A stretch of 64,000 nt of DNA, taken from positions 2,170,001 to 2,234,000 of the forward strand of contig NZ_CP046606.1 of assembly GCF_030408355.1 (NCBI RefSeq), given 5' to 3'. How positions within the stretch are numbered: the first letter of the stretch is position 1; every line of letters starts with the position of its first letter. Origin of the DNA: Corynebacterium afermentans subsp. afermentans. Its GTDB lineage: Bacteria > Actinomycetota > Actinomycetes > Mycobacteriales > Mycobacteriaceae. Positions 1 through 8,749 of the stretch are shown in pieces. The position numbers were made by a program, and so were the translations under genes. The notes below the pieces were generated by a model. It saw only the letters and a program-made list of their open reading frames with translations. It made no database searches and was not told the origin of the DNA.

Positions 1-937
1 CTGACGTGGCCACGCCTACCGGTAAGTCTCCCGGCACAACGGTGCGCACCGCGAGGTCCGCACCGGCGACGATCAGCGCGCCAGCAATCATGGCGGTGCC
101 AAGTGGGGGCGTGGGGGCATTTGCTAATCGACGGCCCACGTGCGGCGCCACAAACGCCACAAAAGCAATCGGACCTGAAGCCGCCACCGCCGTCGATGTC
201 AACGCCACGGCAAGCACCATGAGCACAAGCTGGGTGCGGCGCGGATCGACGCCCAGCCCCGCAGCCGTGTCGTCCCCGAGAGAGAGGGCTTCGAGCTGGA
301 ATGACGCCCAGCGCAGCAGCGGCACAACCAGCGCAAGCGCCACCAACACAGCGGCGGCGTCACCCCAACCCGAGGATCCGACAGAGCCGGTCACCCACGC
401 CTGGGCTTTGCCCACATCGCGGTAGTCGGCACGGACGAGGAGGAAGGAGTTGTACGCCACCGCCAGGGCGTTGAGGATGATGCCGGCGAAGATGAGCTGA
501 AACGATCCCAGGCCGTCGGCGCGGCTGAGCCACCAGATCGCCCCGGAGACCGCTATCCCGCCGACAAACGCGCTCAGCGGCACCTCGAGCGCGCTGAGCA
601 GCACCCCGGTACCGCCACCCGCGAGCAGCGCTGTAAGTGCGAACGCCGACGCACCTGAAACAACGCCCAAGATGTCTGGACTGGCCAGCGGGTTACGAGT
701 GATCGTCTGAAAGATCGCACCCGCGAATCCGAGCGCGGCCCCCACCGCCACCGCCGTGGCAACACGCGGCAGGCGCCATTCAACGACCACGGTGCGGGCC
801 ATGCCGGTGGACTGTCCGGTCAGGGCGGCGAGGACGTCGCGAAGCCCAAGCCCGAATTCACCCACCATGATGCCTCCGAGCGCGACGGCGAGCCCACACG
901 CAGCGAGCACGACATTAACTGCGAACATGCGGGTCAC
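1..937 (-). CDS. FecCD-family siderophore ABC transporter permease (3' end outside window)
   Basis: Membrane permease subunit of an iron-siderophore importer, truncated by the left window edge. The minus strand is open from position 937 to 1 (about 312 residues) with a run of hydrophobic segments and the FecCD signature GPIAFVAFVAPHVGRRL near the end of the visible part. The likely start is the GTG at 937-935, which overlaps the TGA of the upstream permease (GTGA), typical of translational coupling; an ATG at 928 is the alternative. It is third in a minus-strand operon after the siderophore-interacting protein and the other permease. The ATPase and binding protein presumably lie beyond the edge. 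The family is clear; the siderophore is unknown. Confidence 0.88.
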   Translation of the reverse strand, partial: MTRMFAVNVVLAACGLAVALGGIMVGEFGLGLRDVLAALTGQSTGMARTVVVEWRLPRVATAVAVGAALGFAGAIFQTITRNPLASPDILGVVSGASAFALTALLAGGGTGVLLSALEVPLSAFVGGIAVSGAIWWLSRADGLGSFQLIFAGIILNALAVAYNSFLLVRADYRDVGKAQAWVTGSVGSSGWGDAAAVLVALALVVPLLRWASFQLEALSLGDDTAAGLGVDPRRTQLVLMVLAVALTSTAVAASGPIAFVAFVAPHVGRRLANAPTPPLGTAMIAGALIVAGADLAVRTVVPGDLPVGVATS

Positions 938-1953
938 AGCTTCGCCCCCTTCCGCAGCAGGTACAGGGCGAACGGGGCGCCGACGAATGCGAGGGTGATG
1001 CCAACTTGCAGCTCACCGGGGCGGGCGATGACTCGGCCGGCGACATCCGCGAGGAGCAGCAGCGTCGCACCGGCAAGCGCGGAGCATGGCAGCACCAGCC
1101 GGTAATCCGGCCCGGTCAGGGAGCGGACGATATGCGGCACGACCAAGCCGACAAACCCGATCGGGCCCGCCCCCGCCACAGCTGCACCAGCAAGCAGGGC
1201 GACCAGCAGGATTCCCACCGCGCGTGCAGCCGCGACGTTGACGCCGAGGGAGTGCGCGACGTCATCGCCCAGGTTCACCATGTTCACCCGGTTCGCCGTA
1301 GCGAACGCAGCCACCAGGCCGACCAGTATGACCGGGGCGACGGCGGCGACGATGTGCATGTCCCGGCCCGCGACGGAGCCCGCCGTCCAAAACCGCATGT
1401 CATTGAGGCTTTGCGTGCTGGTGAGCACGATGCCGCTGGTCAGCGCGGAAGACACCGCCCCGAGCGCGGACCCGCCGAGTACAACCGTGATCGGGGTGGA
1501 TCCGCGGCTTCGCGCGCTCAGTGCGAAGACGAGCACTACCGCCATTGTCGCGCCGAGGAAACCGACCCCCACCGCGACCAGCACGGGCAGCGAGCCGAAC
1601 ACGGCGGTTGCTGCAGCCACCGCAAGCGCCGCCCCCGGGGCGATGCCCAGCAGGTTTGTGTCAGCCAGCGGGTTGCGCGTGTGCCCCTGGAGCAGAGCTC
1701 CCGCTGTGCCTAGCGCCGAGCCGGCGAGCAGGCCGAGCAGCGTGCGTGGAACCCGCAGTTGGGCAACCACTTGCGCTTCCTCGCTGACCTGCCCAGATTC
1801 GGTGTGGAACGCGAGGGCAAGCCCGTCACGCACAGCGCTGACGCTTTCTGTCACGCCCATCTGCCGCGCGCCGACGGCGAGCGAGAGCAACACCGCGGCG
1901 ACAGCCGAAATCCCGAGCGCAATGGCGAATCCCGCGCGTCTAGTCGCACTCAT
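934..1953 (-). CDS. FecCD-family siderophore ABC transporter permease
   Basis: Permease subunit of an iron-siderophore ABC importer in the cytoplasmic membrane, expected to pair with the next permease as a heterodimer. The 339-residue protein has about nine to ten hydrophobic helices, the FecCD-type segment GHTRNPLADTNLLGIAPGA near residues 90-110, and GPIGFVGLVVPHIVRSL near residue 265, the loop that contacts the ATPase. Length is normal for the family. It lies 6 bp after the siderophore-interacting protein gene and overlaps the next permease by 4 bp, so the three genes read as one operon. Regulation is probably through the DtxR box upstream of the first gene. Confidence 0.9.
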   Translation of the reverse strand: MSATRRAGFAIALGISAVAAVLLSLAVGARQMGVTESVSAVRDGLALAFHTESGQVSEEAQVVAQLRVPRTLLGLLAGSALGTAGALLQGHTRNPLADTNLLGIAPGAALAVAAATAVFGSLPVLVAVGVGFLGATMAVVLVFALSARSRGSTPITVVLGGSALGAVSSALTSGIVLTSTQSLNDMRFWTAGSVAGRDMHIVAAVAPVILVGLVAAFATANRVNMVNLGDDVAHSLGVNVAAARAVGILLVALLAGAAVAGAGPIGFVGLVVPHIVRSLTGPDYRLVLPCSALAGATLLLLADVAGRVIARPGELQVGITLAFVGAPFALYLLRKGAKL

Positions 1954-1959
1954 GGTCTG

Positions 1960-2862
1960 TCACCGCCAATACCCCATGAACGAGATGTGCTCGCGCGGCA
2001 ACCCCGCCTCTTTAACCAATAGGCGGCGCATCGCTTTCACCGAAGTGTTCTTGCCGGCGATCCAGTAGTAGGTGTGTCCGGACGCGCCCGCCCCACTGTT
2101 GATGGGTTCCCCGCTTCCCGAATACGTCGGGGTTTCCCAGACATTGTCTCGCTGGAGGCCACCGTCGTTATCGGGCTCATCGGTGGTGGGAGCTGCTGGG
2201 CCCCGCAGCGGCTCAATGTCCTGTTTAAGCTGCGCGTAGAGCTTGTCCCCATGCCCGACTTCGGGCTCGGTGCGGAAGTGCCAACGGACATCAACGTGGG
2301 CAGGCGCATCGATTTGAAGGCTGTTGCCCGCCGGCACCTCAATGTCAGCGGAACCGGCGAGGTCTTCGGGCCAGTCCTCCAGCACTCGGGAAATCGCCGG
2401 AAGAGCAGTTTCATCGCCGTACAGTCGAGCTGCCGCGGCAGCGCCGGGAGCGAATTCGATACCGACGCCAGACGCGTCATCGCGGGTCGGCCCGATGATC
2501 CACAGCGCCTGCCCGGGCAGCGCGCTTTCTGCCCACGCGGAGGCTGGCCCAGCGTTGTGGCCGTGCAGCACGAAATCCACATCGAGTTCGTCCGGGTCAC
2601 CGTCGTTGCGCCGGAGGGCGCGAATGGAGTAGGTGCGGAGATGCCCGCGCGTGTGTTCCGGCATGGCGCGCCAGAGGTCCCACCACCCCTCGGCCGGCAA
2701 ATCAACAAGCCCTGCCGCCGACGGGATGATGAGCTTGATCCGCAGATCCATGATGGGCACAGCGGGACCCATTGCGTCGACACCGGTGAACGTCACACGT
2801 TGAAAATTCGGTGCGATGCGCTCGCTGCGAACGACTGTTGCAAGGAAGGGCCGGAAACTCAC
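1960..2862 (-). CDS. Siderophore-interacting FAD-binding protein (ViuB/SIP family)
   Basis: Cytoplasmic flavin reductase-like protein that releases iron from imported ferric siderophores using NAD(P)H. The 300-residue protein has the FAD-binding barrel with RTYSIR at about residues 76-81 and the following VLHGHNAGPASAWA stretch, then a C-terminal SIP domain ending with the family-typical YYWIAGKNTSVKAMRR segment and the tail HISFMGYWR. It is first in a minus-strand operon with two FecCD permeases (6-bp gap to the next gene). A DtxR-like box lies 13-31 bp upstream of the ATG, over a TATATA-type -10, which fits iron repression. Confidence 0.9.
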   Translation of the reverse strand: MSFRPFLATVVRSERIAPNFQRVTFTGVDAMGPAVPIMDLRIKLIIPSAAGLVDLPAEGWWDLWRAMPEHTRGHLRTYSIRALRRNDGDPDELDVDFVLHGHNAGPASAWAESALPGQALWIIGPTRDDASGVGIEFAPGAAAAARLYGDETALPAISRVLEDWPEDLAGSADIEVPAGNSLQIDAPAHVDVRWHFRTEPEVGHGDKLYAQLKQDIEPLRGPAAPTTDEPDNDGGLQRDNVWETPTYSGSGEPINSGAGASGHTYYWIAGKNTSVKAMRRLLVKEAGLPREHISFMGYWR

Positions 2863-2874
2863 CGCACGGACTAT

Positions 2875-2893
2875 ATAGGATTGCCTAACTTAA
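2875..2893 (-). promoter_or_regulatory. DtxR-type iron box upstream of the siderophore operon
   Basis: Read on the minus strand the 19-mer is TTAAGTTAGGCAATCCTAT, matching the classic DtxR/IdeR palindrome TTAGGTTAGGCTAACCTAA at 15 of 19 positions. It overlaps a minus-strand TATATAG -10-like element a few bases closer to the SIP start at 2862. Placement over the promoter and the iron-uptake genes behind it make repression by iron-loaded DtxR very likely. Confidence 0.8.
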
Positions 2894-3074
2894 CAAAAGT
2901 GGGGGGCTTGCCGATTAGCAAAGGCGCTAATTGCTGGCCAAGGTAAACGCCGGTAAGCGAAAAACCGCACCCTTGTACTTCATCATGACATCAAACCGAG
3001 TGTCCGGGTGACACCATTGGGGAACAAAATTTGGCGGATCCCTTCGCCATAAACCACCGCCACTGACCTGCCCA

Positions 3075-3143
3075 TTTTGCATTTCGAAACGGTTTCACTT
3101 GGCGTTTTGAAAGCGATCCGCTTGGCATTTTGAAAACGGGGCG
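3075..3143. repeat. Three diverged 23-bp tandem repeats
   Basis: Three units of exactly 23 bp begin at 3075, 3098 and 3121. Units 2 and 3 share CTTGGC(G/A)TTTTGAAA and unit 1 has the related TTTTGCATTTCGAAA. The block lies 31 bp past the stop of the CPA1 antiporter gene. It has no T tract and no stem that would make it a clear terminator. It may be an operator array or a decayed minisatellite. Confidence 0.6.
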
Positions 3144-3173
3144 GGCCGGGGGCTCGTCGATAGGCAAAGCCCC

Positions 3174-4763
3174 TTACTTCGGCTCCCACAAGCTGCTCGG
3201 CCCAGTAAGAGCCTTGCGGTCGCGCGCGAGAATGAGGCGGTCCAGGTCGGCGAGCACCGCGTCGACATCGGACGGGTTGTAGCGGCGCTCGCGCCGAGCG
3301 CGCTGCAGCTCGCGGCTAGCGGCGCGAAGTGCGACCTCCTGCATCTGCATCGCCCCAGCATGGGCGCGCTTGAAGGCTTCCTTGCGCTCCTCGGACCCTT
3401 CCGGATCCTGCAAACGCTTCTCCGCAAACGAATTCAGCCACTCCTGCACCATCGCGTAGGCCTCGGGCTGGTACTCCTCGCCGTGCTCACGCACCGCCCT
3501 GCGCGCCGCATCGTAGGCGCGCTGGTTCAGCTCCTCGAGCGCCTGATCGGCGCCGGGTCCGTTTTGCAGATCAAGCTTATCGACGAGCCACGGCAGCAAC
3601 AGCCCCGGCACCACCATCGTGCAGGTGAGCACGGTCAACGCGATGACTGAGAGTTCGTGGTGGTAGCTCGTCGCCGATGCCGGGATTGCCAGCACGAGCG
3701 CTAGCGTGACCAGCCCGCGCATGCCCGCCCACGCCATGAGCAGAACCTCCTGCAAACGCAGCGGGGAGACGTTCGTTCGGTGCTTTTTCTCGTTGAGCTT
3801 GTACAGCACCCACATCCACACGAAGCGCACCGCAAACGCGACGACGGACAGGACAACGCCCACCTGCACCGCCTGCCAGATGTGCGTGCCGGCAGTGTCG
3901 ATAGCGTCGCGCACGCTCATGCCGATCAGGCCGAACGCCACGCCGGTAAACAGCAGCTCCACGGTTTCCCAGAAGGAGTGGCCGGTCAGCCGGTCCTCGG
4001 CGGTCATGGTGGAGCGCGAGGACATCTCCACCGCGGCGATAACAAGCGCGATGACGCCAGAAGCGTGGATGGCCTCGCAGCCTGCGTAGATGGCGAATGG
4101 GAGCACCCAGGTAAACGCGGTGCGGATCACGGAATCGGGCACGGAGTTGGCGAAGATAGCCGCCAGCCTGCCCACGACCAGGCCGATCAACACCGCGGCG
4201 ACGGCGGCGTAGAGGAACTGCAAGAAACCCTTACCGAAGTCAACCTCGCCGTGCGCGACTGCGGCCGCCATGGCGACGTTGAAGGTCACGATGGAGGCGG
4301 CGTCGTTGAACAGCCCCTCAGTCTGCAGCGTGCCGGTGATGCGCTTCGGGATGCCGGCCGGGCCCGCCACCGCGTCCACCGCCACCGGGTCCGGCGGGGC
4401 AATCGCGGCGGCGAGCACCATCGCGGTGGCCAAGCTGAGCCCCGGAAGCATCCACATCGCCGTGGCGGTCAGCGCGGCGATGGTGAGGAACACCAGGATG
4501 ATCGACATGGTCAGCACCACGTTGAGCTGCGAGCCGATTTGCCCCCAGCTCGTGCGCCGGGCCAGCGACCACAGCAGCGGCGGCAGGAAGATCGGCAAGA
4601 TCAAGTGCGGATCGATGGACACCGTATCGATGCCGGGGATGAAGATCACCGGCGCGACCACCACGGTCAGAAGCGCCGGCCACGGCAGGCCGGTGCGCTC
4701 ACCTACCGCGGCGACGAGGACGGTGGCCAGCAGCAGGCCGATTAGTGCTATGAAAGTTCCCAC
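3174..4763 (-). CDS. Na+/H+ antiporter, CPA1 family
   Basis: Membrane cation/proton exchanger for sodium tolerance and pH homeostasis. The 529-residue protein has about twelve hydrophobic segments in the first 400 residues, the CPA1 signature APPDPVA at about 122-128, and EGLFNDAASIV at 149-159, where the ion-binding Asp/Asn pair is expected. The last ~130 residues are charged and cytoplasmic, including the long helix-like segment ELNQRAYDAARRAVREHGEE. The GTG at 4763 is the start that gives the full first helix. It is monocistronic on the minus strand. A DtxR-like box lies 112-130 bp upstream, unusual for this family. Confidence 0.88.
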   Translation of the reverse strand: MGTFIALIGLLLATVLVAAVGERTGLPWPALLTVVVAPVIFIPGIDTVSIDPHLILPIFLPPLLWSLARRTSWGQIGSQLNVVLTMSIILVFLTIAALTATAMWMLPGLSLATAMVLAAAIAPPDPVAVDAVAGPAGIPKRITGTLQTEGLFNDAASIVTFNVAMAAAVAHGEVDFGKGFLQFLYAAVAAVLIGLVVGRLAAIFANSVPDSVIRTAFTWVLPFAIYAGCEAIHASGVIALVIAAVEMSSRSTMTAEDRLTGHSFWETVELLFTGVAFGLIGMSVRDAIDTAGTHIWQAVQVGVVLSVVAFAVRFVWMWVLYKLNEKKHRTNVSPLRLQEVLLMAWAGMRGLVTLALVLAIPASATSYHHELSVIALTVLTCTMVVPGLLLPWLVDKLDLQNGPGADQALEELNQRAYDAARRAVREHGEEYQPEAYAMVQEWLNSFAEKRLQDPEGSEERKEAFKRAHAGAMQMQEVALRAASRELQRARRERRYNPSDVDAVLADLDRLILARDRKALTGPSSLWEPK

Positions 4764-4874
4764 GGTGGGTCAGTGTACGGGGCACCGCGGGCGGCAGCAG
4801 GTGTCGCCGAAGCTGATCCTCCATCTCAACGTTCGTCGACTCGGTCCCGCGCACTCTCTACCTCCGCAAACCAT

Positions 4875-4893
4875 ATAGGCTTGCCTAACCTAA
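4875..4893 (-). promoter_or_regulatory. Second DtxR-type box, upstream of the antiporter
   Basis: On the minus strand the 19-mer is TTAGGTTAGGCAAGCCTAT, matching the DtxR/IdeR consensus at 16 of 19 positions, and is followed by a TATATG -10-like element in the same arrangement as the box at 2875-2893. The nearest downstream minus-strand gene is the CPA1 antiporter. On the plus strand the box precedes only a decayed ORF, so it may instead be an orphan of a lost iron-regulated gene. Confidence 0.65.
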
Positions 4894-4932
4894 GAGAAGC
4901 ACTGAGGTGCGTAATCCCCGGCGCCCGTATAG

Positions 4933-5046
4933 CTGGCCAAACGGCTAGTCGCCTTTAAAACAGGTGTCGGCACGGGCATCATCAACCACTCCGACATCAA
5001 CCGGTACCTCGTTTCGACCTTCGTCGCCCCGGCCCTGAGCGCCTAA
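4933..5046 (+). pseudogene. Tail of a decayed coding sequence, family not recognised
   Basis: After a TAG at 4930-4932 the plus strand is open for 37 codons and stops at TAA 5044-5046. The peptide contains GVGTGIINHSDINRYLV and ends with STFVAPALSA, which looks like coding sequence, but there is no start codon with a ribosome binding site. Its end lies 14 bp before the left 92-bp repeat of the AlbA_2 cassette, as if a neighbouring gene was truncated. I do not recognise the family. Confidence 0.35.
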
Positions 5047-5060
5047 CCAACCCTTTTCGG

Positions 5061-5152
5061 AGTTGTTTGAAACAACTCCAAAACAACTCGCCGTAAAACT
5101 GACCAGAAATCAACCCATCTGAGCAGGTCAGGATAGTTGTTTGGAGTTGTTT
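5061..5152. repeat. Left copy of 92-bp direct repeat flanking the AlbA_2 gene
   Basis: Aligns without gaps to 6892-6983 with 76 of 92 positions identical. It begins with the palindrome AGTTGTTTGAAACAACT (5061-5077), has another AAACAAC at 5081-5087, and ends with two direct GTTGTTT copies (5136-5142 and 5146-5152). The last two bases fall inside the TAA stop codon (5151-5153, minus strand) of the AlbA_2 gene, so the repeat abuts the coding sequence exactly. Confidence 0.85.
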
Positions 5153-6863
5153 AGAGGGAAACCCACCGAACACTCGGACCTCGAGTCGGGCTACCGTCGG
5201 CAATCTTCGCTTTACCCAAATCTCGAAGGTGGCGAAGGATTCGGCTCACTGATTCACGCTCTACGCCGAGTTCATTCGCAACCTCACGAGCGTTCAGGGA
5301 CTTCCCCTCGCGCAACTGAGCAATGATCCAGTCCTCGGTAGTCACGGATGCAATCGCAGTAGATTCGTTCCCCTCAAAGGCCGTCCGAGCTCGAGCGGAC
5401 AGTATCCACTCAGGAGCATCCCGCAAAGGTTCTAGGAAGCCCTGACTTGCGTACCACCCCAAGGTTTCTTGGGCCTGCGCTTCCGGGACTTGCATGAGTC
5501 GAGCTGCCGTGGCCGTCATCAAAATCTGGTTGTTCGCTAGATGACGCGCAACCAAAAGCCCATCCACACTCTTGAAGATCGCTTCACCAAACTCAGTACG
5601 CAACAGGTACAGCGTCTTAATAAACGCCGAATCGACATTTCCGGCGGGCAACGTGACCTCAACAAACGGCCCATCGGCATTCAGACTGGGGGCTTGCCTA
5701 CCACTAGCAAGCATGGAGACCCACATGCGATCGAAGCCTCGCGAAGATTCTTCAGCAAGTCCTAACTGTCGCAGTGCACCCATCAGAATCGGGTTGCGCG
5801 GAATCGATTGGGTGGTCAGAATCCGCTCCTCGGGCACGCCTACGGGGAGGCCACCAGGAGACCATACGGTCAGACTGGTCGGAGACTGATCAACGACGAT
5901 TGCAGTGGTCGCTCCCCAGTCGCGGTGCGCGAATGCGTTAGAAACAATTTCATCTACAGCAGCCGCAGGAAACGCCGGAATGGGAAACTCTTGCCCGTTC
6001 GGGAGCTGCACTCGCGCAATCTCCTGCGACGTGTGAGCCTTAATCAACGCACGTAGCTGTTCTGACGCAGTAATCAACGGTGCGGAGATCTCGGTTACTT
6101 TCGGATCGCCACTGGGCACGTCGCGAAGCAAATGTCTCACGACCGTCCGGTTGTGCAGTGGCTGCATGAAGAGAATTTCTGCCGCAAATGTCAGCGCGCC
6201 ATCGGCCGTAAGCAATCCCAACTCACTGCAGAGTTGATGACTCGTCTGGGGTACAGGCGAGTCATCACCCAAGGCATGCTTCCGGTTGGCAAGGAGTGCT
6301 TTAGCCTGCTCGATTGCCTTAGGGTCGAGATCTTCAGGGCTTCGTCGAGACACAGTAGCGCTCAGGTCAGGGTTCGAACGGGACAGGTGAATACTGCGAC
6401 GCTCATCCTCCCCCAAAGGAACACAGTTTTTCCCGACGCGTTTACTGGCCTGGCCTTTGGATCGCTGATACAACGCCATCCCCCGCGGGATGCGCAACGC
6501 AATCAAACGCTTGCCACAGCGCTCGATTTCAGAAGCTTCGACCTGAATATGAGGCTGCGTCTTGCTGTAAATCTTTTCCACCAACCAATCGCATGAGCGA
6601 TCAGTACCCGTGAACGCAGCAGGGCCTGCCTTCTTGTCATTGACGCCAAGGACAATGTAGGCGACTCCGCCGTCGGCGTTGGAGAAACAAATGACTTCGT
6701 CGATGAGAAACTCCACAAGACCCGCATCGGGGTTCTTGTTCATCGGGTGGACGGCGGGATCCTCCTTGAAATCCAGTACCTGGGATTCCCAGATATCAGC
6801 GCTATCTCCGGCCTCAATTGCCGACAGTGCTTCCTCCACACCCTCAAAACCCGAATCGAGCAT
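5151..6863 (-). CDS. AlbA_2 (Schlafen-type) / HATPase / winged-helix protein
   Basis: A 570-residue cytoplasmic protein of the COG2865 type. Residues ~22-165 form an AlbA_2 domain (FKEDP near 32, FSNADGGVAYIVLGV at 60-74). Residues ~295-400 resemble a GHKL ATPase, with the N-box-like EIVSNAFAHRD at 305-315 and SPGGLP at 335-340. The last ~60 residues form a winged helix with LNAREVANELGVERESVSR. The family is often called a transcriptional regulator, and some members sit in defence loci; the true role is unknown. It is monocistronic. Its promoter carries the palindrome AGTTGTTTGAAACAACT 29 bp upstream of the ATG, a plausible autoregulatory operator, and 92-bp direct repeats lie on both sides. 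Confidence 0.75.
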   Translation of the reverse strand: MLDSGFEGVEEALSAIEAGDSADIWESQVLDFKEDPAVHPMNKNPDAGLVEFLIDEVICFSNADGGVAYIVLGVNDKKAGPAAFTGTDRSCDWLVEKIYSKTQPHIQVEASEIERCGKRLIALRIPRGMALYQRSKGQASKRVGKNCVPLGEDERRSIHLSRSNPDLSATVSRRSPEDLDPKAIEQAKALLANRKHALGDDSPVPQTSHQLCSELGLLTADGALTFAAEILFMQPLHNRTVVRHLLRDVPSGDPKVTEISAPLITASEQLRALIKAHTSQEIARVQLPNGQEFPIPAFPAAAVDEIVSNAFAHRDWGATTAIVVDQSPTSLTVWSPGGLPVGVPEERILTTQSIPRNPILMGALRQLGLAEESSRGFDRMWVSMLASGRQAPSLNADGPFVEVTLPAGNVDSAFIKTLYLLRTEFGEAIFKSVDGLLVARHLANNQILMTATAARLMQVPEAQAQETLGWYASQGFLEPLRDAPEWILSARARTAFEGNESTAIASVTTEDWIIAQLREGKSLNAREVANELGVERESVSRILRHLRDLGKAKIADGSPTRGPSVRWVSL

Positions 6864-6891
6864 GGGTTCAGAATAACAAAAGTTGTTTCAA

Positions 6892-6983
6892 AGTTGTTTG
6901 AAACAACTCCGAAACAACTTACCGCAAAAATCGCCCAAAATCAGTCCATCGACGCAGGTCAGAATAGTTGCTTGGAGTTGTTT
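6892..6983. repeat. Right copy of 92-bp direct repeat / operator array upstream of the AlbA_2 gene
   Basis: Same orientation as 5061-5152, 83% identical, no gaps. Half-sites seen are GTTGTTT at 6893-6899 and 6977-6983, AAACAAC at 6901-6907 and 6912-6918, and GTTGCTT at 6967-6973. Further copies lie just outside (GTTGTTT at 6882-6888, GTTGTCT at 6987-6993). The 17-bp palindrome centred on 6900 lies between the ATG at 6863 and the upstream DNA, where an autorepressor would bind. Confidence 0.85.
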
Positions 6984-7100
6984 CGAGTTGTCTATAACTC
7001 GACCGGAGCTACCATTCTCGTTATAATCCGTTCATCAGCTGGCTAGGAGGCGTGGTTATTTTCCACAACCTGGTCGGCGTTTTAATTGGTCGGCCGGGCA

Positions 7101-7126
7101 GCGGTGCCGGGCGACCCCGGCACCGC
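7101..7126 (-). terminator. Hairpin after the glutaredoxin-like gene
   Basis: GCGGTGCCGGG and CCCGGCACCGC form a perfect 11-bp stem with a 4-nt loop, 14 bp past the stop at 7140. There is no strong T run on the minus strand, so it may be a weak intrinsic terminator or an RNA-stabilising hairpin. Confidence 0.55.
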
Positions 7127-7139
7127 GTCGCCGTGGCCG

Positions 7140-7391
7140 CTACACCGCGTCGAAGAACTCCACCGTGGTGCCGTCGAGCACCTTCGAGGGCACGCCGATC
7201 TTGCCGGCGTCCCGAGCGGCGGCGTAACCGGACAGCCGGTCACGGTAGTGCAGGAAACGCTTCAGACCGCCGAGCTCGGTGACGTCGACAAGCTCCGCGT
7301 CGCCGAAGCTGTTCGGGCTGTCGTTGTACTCGGCGATGACGCCCGTGCAGTCCGGACAGTCGGGGTGAACGAAAATCTCTTGAATTGCCAT
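7140..7391 (-). CDS. Small glutaredoxin-like thiol protein
   Basis: An 83-residue protein with a redox CPDC motif at residues 12-15 inside IFVHPDCPDC. The rest is consistent with a short thioredoxin fold: DVTELGGLKRFLHYRDR in the middle and IGVPSKVLDG, with a cis-Pro-like IGVP, near residues 64-73. Such proteins reduce disulfides or serve as thiol carriers in the cytoplasm. It lies 8 bp downstream of glf on the same strand and is probably co-transcribed with it. The substrate cannot be inferred. Confidence 0.65.
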   Translation of the reverse strand: MAIQEIFVHPDCPDCTGVIAEYNDSPNSFGDAELVDVTELGGLKRFLHYRDRLSGYAAARDAGKIGVPSKVLDGTTVEFFDAV

Positions 7392-7399
7392 GCCGCCCC

Positions 7400-8680
<1,281 letters not shown>

Positions 8681-8749
8681 CTACACTTCGTTTCTGTCAC
8701 ATTTGCCACTGCTTTCGCAGTGAACCCCAAGAACCCCAGGAGTATTACT

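Larger units (their letters stand above)
2863..3173. other. Intergenic region between the siderophore operon and the antiporter gene
   Basis: No gene is supported in these 311 bases. They hold the DtxR box and promoter of the siderophore operon at the left end, and at the right end a three-copy 23-bp tandem repeat just beyond the 3' end of the antiporter gene. The middle part (about 2900-3070) shows nothing recognisable. Confidence 0.6.
4764..5150. other. Intergenic region with DtxR-like box, decayed ORF tail and left 92-bp repeat
   Basis: No intact gene is seen in these 387 bases. They contain a DtxR-like box (4875-4893), the in-frame tail of a lost coding sequence on the plus strand (4933-5046), and the left copy of the 92-bp repeat flanking the AlbA_2 gene (from 5061). 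Confidence 0.6.
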
